This document shows positions 1 through 7,769 of a DNA stretch of 64,000 nt, piece after piece. How positions within the stretch are numbered: the first letter of the stretch is position 1; the number at the start of each line of letters is the position of its first letter. Below the pieces are notes generated by a model that was not told the DNA's origin, ran no database searches, and saw only the letters and a program-made list of their open reading frames with translations. The position numbers and the translations under genes are program-made. Origin of the DNA: Pandoraea commovens (lineage in GTDB: Bacteria; Pseudomonadota; Gammaproteobacteria; Burkholderiales; Burkholderiaceae); contig NZ_CABPSA010000001.1 in NCBI RefSeq assembly GCF_902459615.1, positions 558,001 to 622,000 on the forward strand, in the 5' to 3' direction.

Positions 1-2
1 TC

Positions 3-323
3 GCATCGGTGGGCGTTGACATTCAGTACATAACGACGGGGACTCGCACCGTAGAGAACAGTGTTCCGATCGATGCAATGGAGAAGGCCGTCGCTACGGC
101 GTTCGAAATGATTAAGACCTCCGGAGTGGAGGTGTCATCGAACCAATTTGTGCAAATGGTAAAAACGCTGATGCCGCAGACGATCAGAGCACTCCCGCCC
201 GAAGAGGCGGCATCTGCGCGCGAACCGGTGGGACGTAGGAACATGATCGCTACCGGCAGCGGAATTACTCAGGTAGGAGGCCGAATTTCTATTTCTCGTG
301 GCAGTAAAATGAACACCAAATGA
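3..323 (+). CDS. Hypothetical prophage protein, 5' end outside window
   Basis: The frame is open from the window edge (base 3) to a TGA at 321-323, so this is probably the C-terminal part of a longer protein. A GTG at 9 is the first in-window start but has no visible Shine-Dalgarno. About 106 residues are visible: a soluble, partly helical region followed by a Gly/Ser/Ile-rich tail. I recognise no family. It precedes prophage early/middle genes on the same strand, so a prophage origin is inferred from position only. Confidence 0.5.
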   Translation, partial: ASVGVDIQYITTGTRTVENSVPIDAMEKAVATAFEMIKTSGVEVSSNQFVQMVKTLMPQTIRALPPEEAASAREPVGRRNMIATGSGITQVGGRISISRGSKMNTK

Positions 324-366
324 TGTACAAAGTGTGAATCGTATTTGCTAAGGGGAACACCGACGG

Positions 367-897
367 ATGACCAGAGCACCAGAAAACGACACTCCATTGA
401 TGACCGCGATGGGCAGCAACATCATTCAAGTCTCGGGGGACTTGTCTGTTACAAATATAGTTGTCCAACGGGCAAAAGCCACTTCGGTCGGAAAACTGTC
501 GCGCCAAGAACGAGGGCAACTATCTGCGTGGGCCGAAGAGGTAGTGACGGCTGAGCATGGATGCGTCTCGAGCAAGATCGTGCGTGGCGCGTTGAACTCA
601 TATCTGGGCGTGCAAAGCGTCGAGGGGATCACGCCAGACATGATTCCGAAAGCGGCCATTTTCCTTAACGGATGGCGGAATTGTGCTCATGGTCGAGAAC
701 TGTCGAACGACGCGATGGTGGCCCAAGTGATGAGAATGTGGGGCATCGTTCCTCTCCTCAAAATGCCGACGATCGAGTTCGCACGAGCAAACTTCAACAA
801 CGAGTTGCTTCGCGACATGACCGTGTGGGAGTTGCGGGCCACTCTGGCTTTCACGATGACGAGATGGAATTCCTACTGGGAGGCGAGAGGTGTTTAA
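367..897 (+). CDS. Prophage protein with ORF6C-like C-terminal region
   Basis: This is a 176-residue soluble protein with an AAGGGGA-type ribosome site upstream of the ATG at 367. Residues about 41-105 follow the pattern of the ORF6C domain found at the C-terminus of phage antirepressors and Rha/KilA-N proteins: an LSRQERGQL helix, then helices separated by a short 'IP' turn, ending in a Leu/Gly/Trp segment. No KilA-N, Bro-N or Rha domain precedes it, so it would be a stand-alone ORF6C-type regulator. Its stop overlaps the GTG start of the next gene, suggesting translational coupling. The family assignment rests on pattern similarity only; a phage-specific hypothetical protein is the alternative. 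Confidence 0.5.
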   Translation: MTRAPENDTPLMTAMGSNIIQVSGDLSVTNIVVQRAKATSVGKLSRQERGQLSAWAEEVVTAEHGCVSSKIVRGALNSYLGVQSVEGITPDMIPKAAIFLNGWRNCAHGRELSNDAMVAQVMRMWGIVPLLKMPTIEFARANFNNELLRDMTVWELRATLAFTMTRWNSYWEARGV

Positions 898-1495
898 TCG
901 CATGAAGATATTGGCCGGCTGCGTAGCCCTGCTTGTCGTCACCGGCTGCGACAGCTCACACACTGTTGTTGGAAATAACGCTGACGAGATCAGGTTTTAC
1001 CGGGAGCATCGCGAACACGCTCAGCGCTATCGTGACGCTGTCGTGAACTCAATGAATCGGTCGACTGCTCTCATGGTCAAGATGGTTTCTACGCCCGAAA
1101 ACTTCGGCGTAGGCGATGCGGCCACGCTCAAAATCGCGCTTGAGAATGTCCGTCTAGCGAGCGAGGCGTCTGATGTATTCGGCAAGCCGATGTCGGAGCC
1201 ACTGGGCACCTGCGGCATGCTCGGCTCCGCTGCTCTTTCGGCCATAGACGAGACGATCCGCAGTGCCTCCGAACCGGAGCTTACGACTGCGGCCGAAAAG
1301 AGAATTAAGGCTTATCAAATCACCATTGCGGACTGCGATAGGCAACTGAAGTCCGAACCTCAGGCACAAGTTTTCATTCAAACGCAAGCAGGTGCTGCGG
1401 CTCCCGGCGAGAGCTGTCAGCCTGAGCTCTTGAAACAAGTCGCTGAGGGGAAAGCGCTTTGGCGCTGCCGCGAGGCGAGTGCCGCCACTGGCTGA
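890..1495 (+). CDS. Predicted prophage lipoprotein
   Basis: This is a 201-residue protein starting with GTG at 890 (GGAGG at 879-883, 6 nt away); an ATG at 902 is the alternative. The N-terminus is a short basic segment, a hydrophobic stretch and a lipobox VTGC with Cys20, so it should be lipidated and anchored in an envelope membrane. The rest is mainly helical and hydrophilic, with four further cysteines (in C-G-M, D-C-D, S-C-Q and W-R-C contexts) that could form periplasmic disulfides. I recognise no family. A lipoprotein just upstream of the lysis cassette of a lysogen could be a superinfection-exclusion or envelope-modifying moron; that role is inference from position. Confidence 0.6.
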   Translation: MFNRMKILAGCVALLVVTGCDSSHTVVGNNADEIRFYREHREHAQRYRDAVVNSMNRSTALMVKMVSTPENFGVGDAATLKIALENVRLASEASDVFGKPMSEPLGTCGMLGSAALSAIDETIRSASEPELTTAAEKRIKAYQITIADCDRQLKSEPQAQVFIQTQAGAAAPGESCQPELLKQVAEGKALWRCREASAATG

Positions 1496-1545
1496 GCCTG
1501 AGTGCATTTGGTGAAACGTTTCATAATGCCCTAGCGTCCCCCAAT

Positions 1546-1571
1546 CCGTAACCTGAGGTCTCAGGTTACGG
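1546..1571. terminator. Perfect 12-bp inverted repeat upstream of holin gene
   Basis: CCGTAACCTGAG and its exact complement CTCAGGTTACGG are separated by two bases (an 11-bp stem with a GGTC loop when folded). It lies in the 110-bp gap between the lipoprotein and the holin gene. There is no T-run after it, so it may be a weak terminator, an operator for late gene control or a processing site. Confidence 0.5.
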
Positions 1572-1605
1572 GTGCCACCTTCACGAGTGCACCCCGAGTC
1601 ATGGA

Positions 1606-1932
1606 GTGCTCTACGTGAAACTGTCTCGCCTCAAAACCCCGCGCCTCACCGTTTGGCTGCTTGCCAGTATCGTGCTGGCCGTTCTGGCCTACATCACTCG
1701 GCAGTCCGATCCGCTACTCTCGATCACGTTCTACAAGGCCCATCTTATGTCGCTCGGCGGCTGGGGCGGCTACTGGCTTGATCGACTGATCTTTCCCTAC
1801 GCTCGTCCGCATGAGTTCCTGGACGACTGCGATGTCGACGGAAAGCAGTGCGTCGATGGATTTCAGGCGGCATCCTTGCGTCGCGCGATCATCGTCGCAG
1901 CCAGCCTGATCTGCGTGGGCCTCGCCGCATGA
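1606..1932 (+). CDS. Phage holin (putative holin family of Burkholderia Mu-like phages)
   Basis: This is a 108-residue membrane protein. It has a basic N-terminus, a hydrophobic segment at about residues 15-32, a Gly/Trp-rich GGWGGYWLDR turn followed by an FPYARP motif, an acidic Cys-containing loop, and a second hydrophobic segment at about 90-107. The 'GYWxDRxxFPYARP' block matches what I recall of the putative-holin family in transposable phages of Burkholderiales. It would form the inner-membrane lesion that releases the endolysin. The start is GTG at 1606, with an in-frame GTG at 1615 as alternative. Its stop overlaps the endolysin start as ATGA at 1929-1932, so the lysis genes are translationally coupled. 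Confidence 0.75.
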   Translation: MLYVKLSRLKTPRLTVWLLASIVLAVLAYITRQSDPLLSITFYKAHLMSLGGWGGYWLDRLIFPYARPHEFLDDCDVDGKQCVDGFQAASLRRAIIVAASLICVGLAA

Positions 1933-2609
1933 TTTTCGATCTGATCATGCGCGCCGTGCGTGAAGACACCTTGCGAGCGTTTCGTGCACTGCTCGCAGCT
2001 CTCGCTGCGCTCGTCCTCATTCTTGCGATCACAGTGGCAGGCTTGGTGGCTTCGACGCCCTCGCATGCACAGGTGCCTCAGGACGCAGCTCGTTATCGCC
2101 TCGACCTTCGCCGCCAGGCGCAGCTCGTCTGGGGCATCGACGCACCTGTTTCCACGTTTGCCGCTCAGATTCATCAAGAAAGCCGATGGCGCGCTGACGC
2201 AAAGAGTCCTGTCGGTGCCGAAGGTCTGGCCCAGTTCATGCCGTCGACCGCGAGCTGGATCAGCGGTGCATACGCAGGCCTTCGCGAGAACGATCCATTC
2301 AATCCCACCTGGGCGCTACGTGCGCTCGTCACTTACGACAAACACCTTTATGACCGCGTGAAGGCCGCAAACCACTGCGAGCGCATGGCGTTCGCGCTGA
2401 GCGGCTACAACGGCGGTCTCGGCTGGGTCTACAAGCGGCAAAAGCTGTCCGGATTCCCCGACTACTGCCTGGCAAAAACATGCGACATCAATCCTGGGAT
2501 AACACCTGGTAATCAGCGTGAAAACGCTGATTACCCGCGCCGGATCTTGATGCAGCACGAACCGCTTTATGTGCGCGCTGGCTGGGGCTTGGGGAGTTGC
2601 ACGAAATGA
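1929..2609 (+). CDS. Phage endolysin, SLT-type lytic transglycosylase
   Basis: This is a 226-residue protein starting at ATG 1929, which overlaps the holin stop. An upstream in-frame extension to 1848 is rejected because it lies inside the holin gene. Residues about 18-45 form a hydrophobic signal anchor or cleavable signal (SHAQ cleavage-like site near 46-48). The lytic transglycosylase fold follows: catalytic Glu84 in the HQESRW motif, GAEGLAQFMP at about 97-106, and the LSGYNGG motif. It should cleave peptidoglycan glycan strands, and its own export signal suggests a SAR-type or Sec-exported endolysin. It sits between holin and spanin genes, the normal place for lysis. Confidence 0.87.
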   Translation: MIFDLIMRAVREDTLRAFRALLAALAALVLILAITVAGLVASTPSHAQVPQDAARYRLDLRRQAQLVWGIDAPVSTFAAQIHQESRWRADAKSPVGAEGLAQFMPSTASWISGAYAGLRENDPFNPTWALRALVTYDKHLYDRVKAANHCERMAFALSGYNGGLGWVYKRQKLSGFPDYCLAKTCDINPGITPGNQRENADYPRRILMQHEPLYVRAGWGLGSCTK

Positions 2610-3070
2610 ATATTGAACTTCCTGACGTCAAGCCTTTCGTTCGCGTGATCCTCATCGTCCTCGCAGTACTCGCACCAATCGCGACGCACCTCGCGGCCTA
2701 TCTGGTCGGGCGCGCTGACGGGAAGAGCGTTTCGGCGGATGAGCGACTGGCCGACGCACAACGCGCTTACCAGGCCGACCGAAACCGGGTCGAGGGTGAC
2801 ATCGAGCGAGGCCAAAAAGCCGGCGTACGTGCGGACAAGAGCGCACAGCGTGTCGATCGCTATTACAAGAAACTCGAAGAGGAAGCCCGCCATGACGCGA
2901 CTGCTCCTATTGACGATTACGTGTTGCCTAATGAGCGCCTGCAGCGTTGGCGTGCCTCCAATGCAGGCCCCTTTGCGAGTGCCCCCACCGCCGAACCTGA
3001 CGCGAGCCCCCGAGCCTCTTCCGCAACCGCAGAGCGGGCAGATGAAGGATCTGGAGGCCAATCACCGTGA
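2606..3070 (+). CDS. Rz: Rz-like inner-membrane spanin
   Basis: This is a 154-residue protein. ATG 2606 overlaps the endolysin stop (ATGA), and a GGGGAG ribosome site lies at 2591-2596. It has one N-terminal transmembrane segment (about residues 12-33) followed by a highly charged helical periplasmic part (ADERLADAQRAYQADRNR...), the typical i-spanin layout. The C-terminal third is Ala/Pro/Ser-rich because it shares DNA with the Rz1 frame. Together with Rz1 it should span the periplasm and fuse the inner and outer membranes in the last step of lysis. Confidence 0.75.
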   Translation: MNIELPDVKPFVRVILIVLAVLAPIATHLAAYLVGRADGKSVSADERLADAQRAYQADRNRVEGDIERGQKAGVRADKSAQRVDRYYKKLEEEARHDATAPIDDYVLPNERLQRWRASNAGPFASAPTAEPDASPRASSATAERADEGSGGQSP

Positions 3071-3188
3071 TGTCGCGCAGCTGTACTACCGCCTTGCCGC
3101 ACGGTTCTGTGGAGTGCTGCAAGCGATCGACGCAATGCCGGCGGAATGCGAGCCGTATCTACTGAAGGACGACAACAACAATGAATGA
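2892..3188 (+). CDS. Rz1: Rz1-like outer-membrane spanin lipoprotein, nested in Rz
   Basis: This is a 98-residue lipoprotein whose ATG at 2892 lies inside the Rz gene in the +1 frame and which extends 118 bp past it. It has a basic start, a hydrophobic stretch and a lipobox LMSAC (Cys17), followed by a Pro-rich segment (VPPPPNL, PEPLPQPQ). A signal lipoprotein with Pro-rich linker overlapping Rz is the hallmark of an o-spanin. Unlike minimal Rz1 proteins it has about 50 extra residues with two further Cys (FCGV, AECEP) beyond the Rz stop. Its TGA overlaps the start of the next gene. Confidence 0.75.
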   Translation: MTRLLLLTITCCLMSACSVGVPPMQAPLRVPPPPNLTRAPEPLPQPQSGQMKDLEANHRDVAQLYYRLAARFCGVLQAIDAMPAECEPYLLKDDNNNE

Positions 3189-3408
3189 ACGTCAGTTCGA
3201 GCTGGCGCAGCAGTTAGAGCAGGCGCAGCGAGACGACGCGATCGCGCTCGCACGCGCCCAATGCCGGGGATCCGGCACATCGGAATGTGTCGATTGCGGC
3301 GTAACGATCCCCGCCGAGCGACGCGCATGCGTGCCATATGCCACGCGCTGCACGGAGTGCCAGGGACAATTTGAAGTGCGGAGAACGGGGAATCCACGAT
3401 GGGCATGA
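3181..3408 (+). CDS. TraR/DksA-type C4 zinc-finger protein
   Basis: This is a 75-residue protein with an N-terminal helical region and a C-terminal zinc ribbon, CxxC at CVDC and a second CxxC at CTEC, with an 'IPAERR' segment between, as in TraR/DksA C4 proteins. Phage-encoded TraR homologues bind the RNA polymerase secondary channel and act like DksA with ppGpp. The gene overlaps the Rz1 stop by 8 bp. Short TraR-like zinc-finger genes at this point, between lysis and packaging modules, are common in Mu-like prophages. Confidence in the family is high; the transcriptional role is taken from relatives. Confidence 0.85.
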   Translation: MNERQFELAQQLEQAQRDDAIALARAQCRGSGTSECVDCGVTIPAERRACVPYATRCTECQGQFEVRRTGNPRWA

Positions 3409-3689
3409 GTGACACCAACGACCAAGTGCTTATTGCGCTCGGGAAAATCCAAGGGGAGCTGAGCGGCATTCGCGCAATGGTCCAGAGCGGTCAGATGGCC
3501 ACGAATCAGCGCATTGATGACCTAAAAGGGGCCGTCACCGACCGTATCGACGGGCTCGAAAATCGGGTGAGCAAACTGGAAGGCGATCACGGGAAGCTTG
3601 TCGTCAAGACTGCGGGCATGGGCAGCATTGCGGGTGTCGCGATGGTCGCCTTAGGCGAGATCGTGCGGCAGTTTGTGACCAAGGGCTAA
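3399..3689 (+). CDS. Small coiled-coil protein with C-terminal hydrophobic segment
   Basis: This is a 96-residue protein. ATG 3399 has GGGGA 7 nt upstream; ATG 3405, which forms ATGA with the preceding stop, is the alternative. It has heptad-like repeats over residues about 10-65 (IDDLKGAVTDRIDGLENRVSKLEG) followed by a Gly/Ala/Val-rich hydrophobic stretch at about 73-90. This layout resembles small phage proteins such as XhlA or the Mu gp25/gp26 region, which lie before the DUF1804 gene. Function unknown; a membrane-associated accessory to lysis or DNA packaging is inference. Confidence 0.6.
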   Translation: MGMSDTNDQVLIALGKIQGELSGIRAMVQSGQMATNQRIDDLKGAVTDRIDGLENRVSKLEGDHGKLVVKTAGMGSIAGVAMVALGEIVRQFVTKG

Positions 3690-3692
3690 AGC

Positions 3693-4190
3693 ATGGCTCA
3701 CGACCCGAAGACTCGCAACCAACTTCGCGCGAAATACCTGCAGGGCATGCCCCTCACGACGGCTGCCGACGTCTGCAAGGTGTCTTACCAAACCGCACGG
3801 AACTGGAAGCGAGCGGCAAAAGAAGCGGGCGACGATTGGGATATCGCTCGCTCGGCCCAGCGCATGTCTCGCGGCAACATCGAGAACATGACGAGCCAAG
3901 TGGTCGAAGAGATGTCGGTTCAGTTTCTCGCTACTCTCGAAGAGCTCAAGAACAACAGCAAACTGCAGCCGGTTCAAAAGGCCGACATTCTCGCTCGCCT
4001 CTCAGACAGCTTTATCAAGACCGTCAACGCGGCTGGTCGCTCCAATCCTAAGCTGGCCACGCTGTCGGTTTGCATGGACGTGCTGCGAGACTTTGCCGCG
4101 TTCGTGCAGGCGAAGTACCCGAAAGAGCACGCCCGGTTCATCGCATACCTGGAAGAGTTCGGCCAGGAAGTCGCGAAGAAGTACTCCTGA
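3693..4190 (+). CDS. DUF1804 family protein (Mu gp27-like), probable small terminase
   Basis: This is a 165-residue protein that begins with a helix-turn-helix (residues about 8-42: RAKYLQGMPLTTAADVCKVSYQTARNWKR), followed by a helical C-terminal region. It matches the DUF1804 family represented by Mu gp27, encoded directly before the large terminase in Mu-like phages. By position and DNA-binding fold it is the likely small terminase or recognition partner. It begins 3 bp after the previous gene and ends 6 bp before the terminase, so it is part of one late operon. Confidence 0.82.
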   Translation: MAHDPKTRNQLRAKYLQGMPLTTAADVCKVSYQTARNWKRAAKEAGDDWDIARSAQRMSRGNIENMTSQVVEEMSVQFLATLEELKNNSKLQPVQKADILARLSDSFIKTVNAAGRSNPKLATLSVCMDVLRDFAAFVQAKYPKEHARFIAYLEEFGQEVAKKYS

Positions 4191-4196
4191 TAGAAG

Positions 4197-5813
4197 ATGC
4201 CCAAAAAATCTAACGCCGCCGAACAGTTCCTGAAGGAGCTGATGGCATTCACCGATGACCAGCGCAGGCTGATTGAAGCCGCGTGCGACGGCTTCACGCC
4301 GAACGAAGATGCGCGCCTGGAGCGCCGCATGCGTGTTTTCGCAGGCGACTATCGGTTCTTCTTCCAGACGTATTTTCCGCACTACAGCAACAGCGCCGAG
4401 TCGTCGGTGTTCCATGACTGGTGTTTCGACAACCTGCCAAAGCGCGTAGCCGCCAAACAAGGAAAGCTGATCAATCTGTCTGCGCCGCGCGGTGAGGCCA
4501 AGTCAACCCTGGTCACGCAGGTGTTCACGTTGCTTTGCATCGTGCGCCAGTCCAAGCACTTCATCCCGATTGTGATGGACAGCAGCGACCAGGCGCAGAT
4601 GATGCTGGAAGCGATCAAGGTAGAGCTAACGGACAATCCACGCCTGGCGATGGACTTTCCGGAGCACGTCGGAAAGGGCCGCGTGTGGAACGTGGGCGTT
4701 GCGTTGACTGCTACGGATATCAAGCTGCAGGCATTCGGCTCGGGCAAGCGCATGCGCGGCATTCGGCATGGCCCGTTCCGTCCGGACCTGGTGCTCCTGG
4801 ACGATATTGAAAACGATGAGAACGTCCAACAGAAGACCCAGCGTGACAAGCTCGAACGTTGGCTCAAGAAGGTCGTGATGCCGCTCGGCCCGCCGGATGG
4901 TTCGATGGACATCATCTATCTGAACACGATTCTGCATTACGACGGTGTGGCCAACCGTGTGCACCGTAGCCCGTTGTGGGAGTCCCGGAAGTTCCGGGCC
5001 ATCATCGAGTGGCCCAAGCGTATGGACCTTTGGGAAAAGTGGGAGGAAGCGTTTCTCAACGAAGGCGAGGAAGCTGCAGACGAATTCTATGAGCAGCGCC
5101 GCGCCGAAATGGACGATGGCGCAATCGTTTCCTGGCCGAGTATGCGGCCGTTGCTGCGCCTGATGAAGATTCGTGCGAACGATCATCATGCGTTCGATTG
5201 CGAGTATCAGAACGATCCGACGAACAGCGAAGACGCCCCGTTCCAGAAGCTCGTTTTTTGGGTCCACCCATCGGATGCATGGATCTTCTACGGGGCCCAC
5301 GATCCGTCAATGGGCAAACGCAACAAAGGCCGCGACCCTTGCGCGTGCCTAGTCGGCGGACTCAACCGCAAAACAGGCGTTCTTGATGTGGTCGAAGCGA
5401 AGATCGCACGCATGGTGCCAAACCTGCAGATCGAAACGATGATCAGCTTCCAGGAGGAATATCGCTGCCTAGTTTGGGGCATCGAGATCATCCAGTTTCA
5501 GGAGTTTTTCAAGGACGTTTTGGTCGAGCGGTCGCGAGAGCGAGGCGTCCCGATTCCGGCGCGTGGCATTCGTTCAGACGAAGACAAGGATTTGCGGATC
5601 CTATCGCTACAGCCTCACACCGCGAACGGCACAGTGCGGCTTCACAAAAACCAGACAGTGCTGATTGAGCAGCTGACGCATTACCCGGAGGCCGACCACG
5701 ACGATGGTCCGGACGCGCTGCAAATGCTCTTCATGCTCGCGTACTCGGGACTGGGCTCGGTCATTCCCAAAATCAAATTCGGCAAGCGAAAGGTGTCTCT
5801 CTATGGGGCTTGA
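4197..5813 (+). CDS. Phage terminase large subunit (Mu gp28-like)
   Basis: This 538-residue packaging ATPase/nuclease has a Walker A-like APRGEAKST segment at about residues 96-104, a Walker B LVLLDDIE at about 198-205, and a C-terminal RNase-H-like nuclease region with GAHDPSMG (near 370), a conserved IRSDEDKDLRI segment and DHDDGPDAL near the end. Length and order of motifs match the terminase of Mu-like phages. It would translocate phage DNA into proheads through the portal. The 3' end overlaps the portal start by 11 bp. The frame is intact with no internal stop, so the gene itself is not decayed although the prophage is truncated. Confidence 0.92.
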   Translation: MPKKSNAAEQFLKELMAFTDDQRRLIEAACDGFTPNEDARLERRMRVFAGDYRFFFQTYFPHYSNSAESSVFHDWCFDNLPKRVAAKQGKLINLSAPRGEAKSTLVTQVFTLLCIVRQSKHFIPIVMDSSDQAQMMLEAIKVELTDNPRLAMDFPEHVGKGRVWNVGVALTATDIKLQAFGSGKRMRGIRHGPFRPDLVLLDDIENDENVQQKTQRDKLERWLKKVVMPLGPPDGSMDIIYLNTILHYDGVANRVHRSPLWESRKFRAIIEWPKRMDLWEKWEEAFLNEGEEAADEFYEQRRAEMDDGAIVSWPSMRPLLRLMKIRANDHHAFDCEYQNDPTNSEDAPFQKLVFWVHPSDAWIFYGAHDPSMGKRNKGRDPCACLVGGLNRKTGVLDVVEAKIARMVPNLQIETMISFQEEYRCLVWGIEIIQFQEFFKDVLVERSRERGVPIPARGIRSDEDKDLRILSLQPHTANGTVRLHKNQTVLIEQLTHYPEADHDDGPDALQMLFMLAYSGLGSVIPKIKFGKRKVSLYGA

Positions 5814-7332
5814 TATCAAAGGATTCGCGCGCTCAGTGCGTAACGCATTCGGAAAGCAGGCGGCTGCGGCCGATTCGGATCCGAATTTCTTCGGCAAGCT
5901 CCATATGCTGCCGAACCCGGATCCGGTGCTTCGCGCGATGGGTGTCGCAGACACGGTTTATGCGTCGATCCTGGCCGACGCTCACGTTATCGGCGAAGTT
6001 CGCTCTATTCGTGGTGAGTTTCGCGGTATGGACTACCGCATCGTGACGTGGGCAGAAGATGACGCAAAAGCCCAACAAGCGCGGGACTTGTGTGAGCAGT
6101 GGATGCAGAGGTTTCAGCCGAACGGCGTCGTTACCGACTGGCTTGAGGTCATGTGGCAAATGCTCACAGCCATTTTCACCGGCTATCGCGTGCACGAGCT
6201 GGTGTGGAACAACTGGGACGGCTTTATCGTTCCAACGAGTGTCATTGACCGGCCGAACCGTCGTTTCGGTTTTGATGTCGACGCTCAATTGATGCTGAAG
6301 ACCCGATCGGAACCGGTCGGCGCTGTGGTGGAAGACCCGTATCGCTTCATCGTGTCGCGCCATATGGCCACGATGTCCAACCCGTACGGATCCGCACTCC
6401 TGTCCGGGTGTTTCTGGCCGTGGACCTTCAAGACCGGGGGCTGGAAGTACTTCGTGAAGTTCTGCGAGCGCCACGGGCTGCCGTGGCCCGTGGCACGTTA
6501 CGGAATGGGCGCGACCGAAGGCGAACAGGAAGAACTGGCGCGGGCGATTGAGGCCATGATTGACAGCGGATATGCCATCGTCCCTGAAGGAACTGGCGTG
6601 GAGCTGTTGATCGCAAACACCACCGGCTCGATGCTGCCGCAGGAATCGATGATCAACGCGGCCAACCGCGAAATGTCGAAGTGCCTTACCGGCCAGGCAA
6701 TGCTCGCTGAGCTGCAAAACGTCGGAGCGCGCGCCGCCACCGAGACTGCGATGACGCGGCAAAGCAATATCAACGATTCCGATCGCGATATTGCGTCGGC
6801 ATCGATGTCACAGATTTTCAGGTGGATTACGACCTTCAATTTCGGTGAAGACGTACCGTCGCCCGAGCTGGAGTTCTTCCAGATCAACGCGGCCGGCAAG
6901 GATCGCGCCCAGACGTACCAGATCGCCGCGAACATGGGCGCACGTCCGTCTCGTAAGGCAATGCTCGAAGAGTTGAATATTCCGCAGGCGACGGAAGAAG
7001 GCGACGCGCTCATGCCGATGGACAGCCACCCATCGGAGGCTGAGTTCGCGGCATCAGACGACGCAGCCGTTTTTGCATCAGCTCGTGCCGAAGATTCTCG
7101 CGTGCGCGCGGCGTCCGACGCGGCCGACGCGGCACTGAGTGCGGCTGTAATCGAGCCGATCGCCCGCATGCTGGAGCAAGCCGAGCGCGACGGGCTGTCG
7201 CTGGCGGATATTCACGTAAAGCTGACGCAATTGGTCGGCGAGATCGACAACTCCGAGCTCATCACGATCATGCGACAAGCGCTGGACTGGTCAGCGACCC
7301 AGGGCTATGTCGACTCGTCAAGCGAAGGCTGA
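5803..7332 (+). CDS. DUF935 portal protein (Mu gp29-like)
   Basis: This 509-residue protein starts at ATG 5803 (MGLDIKGF), overlapping the terminase end; the longer frame from 5704 is inside terminase and is rejected. Family features visible are the N-terminal 'DPVLRAMGVADTVYASILADAHVIGEVRSIRG' type region, the WAEDD segment, 'GYRVHELVW' and 'KFCERHGLPWPVARYG', as in the DUF935 portal proteins of Mu. The C-terminal 60 residues are Ala-rich and helical. It forms the dodecameric ring at the head vertex through which DNA is packaged and to which the tail joins. Confidence 0.9.
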   Translation: MGLDIKGFARSVRNAFGKQAAAADSDPNFFGKLHMLPNPDPVLRAMGVADTVYASILADAHVIGEVRSIRGEFRGMDYRIVTWAEDDAKAQQARDLCEQWMQRFQPNGVVTDWLEVMWQMLTAIFTGYRVHELVWNNWDGFIVPTSVIDRPNRRFGFDVDAQLMLKTRSEPVGAVVEDPYRFIVSRHMATMSNPYGSALLSGCFWPWTFKTGGWKYFVKFCERHGLPWPVARYGMGATEGEQEELARAIEAMIDSGYAIVPEGTGVELLIANTTGSMLPQESMINAANREMSKCLTGQAMLAELQNVGARAATETAMTRQSNINDSDRDIASASMSQIFRWITTFNFGEDVPSPELEFFQINAAGKDRAQTYQIAANMGARPSRKAMLEELNIPQATEEGDALMPMDSHPSEAEFAASDDAAVFASARAEDSRVRAASDAADAALSAAVIEPIARMLEQAERDGLSLADIHVKLTQLVGEIDNSELITIMRQALDWSATQGYVDSSSEG

Positions 7333-7337
7333 CATCC

Positions 7338-7356
7338 CCCCGTTTGATCGGGGTTT
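7338..7356 (+). terminator. Short GC hairpin followed by TTT after the portal gene
   Basis: CCCCG and CGGGG flank a 6-nt loop (TTTGAT) and are followed by TTT. The 5-bp stem is short, so this is at most a weak or attenuating terminator between portal and the gp49-like gene. That gene has its own strong AAAGGAG site at 7368-7374. Confidence 0.4.
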
Positions 7357-7380
7357 CAAGCACCATTAAAGGAGATTTCC

Positions 7381-7746
7381 ATGAACGATAAAGCCGTCGA
7401 ACAACTGATTCAGGAGACGGGGAAGACCGCTCCCCGACTGACTCCCGCCGATATCGAGGCGACCATCATTGATGAGGTGTATTTCACCGCCGAGCAAGGA
7501 TATCAGCGCGCCAACGAAGACGAAGGCATCCCCGCCGGTTCGTACTCGGCGTTGGGTGTTCTGACCATCTGCGTACTGCGTCTGCGTAACGGTTTCACCG
7601 TGACAGGCGAAAGCGCATGCGTGAGTCCGGAGAACTTCGACGTTGAAATCGGTCGCAAAATCGCTCGGCAAAATGCGGTGTCCAGGATCTGGCAATACGA
7701 AGGCTATTTGCTTCGTCAACGGCTGCATGACCAAGCTGGCGCGTAA
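7381..7746 (+). CDS. N4 gp49 / Sf6 gp66 family protein
   Basis: This 121-residue protein has a strong AAAGGAG ribosome site 7 nt before the ATG. Its C-terminal half carries the family signature: VTICVLRLRNGF, VTGESACVSPENFD, EIGRKIARQNA, IWQYEGYLLRQRL. This small family occurs in many unrelated tailed phages. Its biochemical role is not known to me. It interrupts the usual portal - head morphogenesis gene pair of Mu-like phages, so it looks like an inserted cargo gene. Interruption by its own hairpin and ribosome site fits independent acquisition. Confidence 0.82.
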   Translation: MNDKAVEQLIQETGKTAPRLTPADIEATIIDEVYFTAEQGYQRANEDEGIPAGSYSALGVLTICVLRLRNGFTVTGESACVSPENFDVEIGRKIARQNAVSRIWQYEGYLLRQRLHDQAGA

Positions 7747-7769
7747 CCTCTACCTCCTGGCTCACCAAT

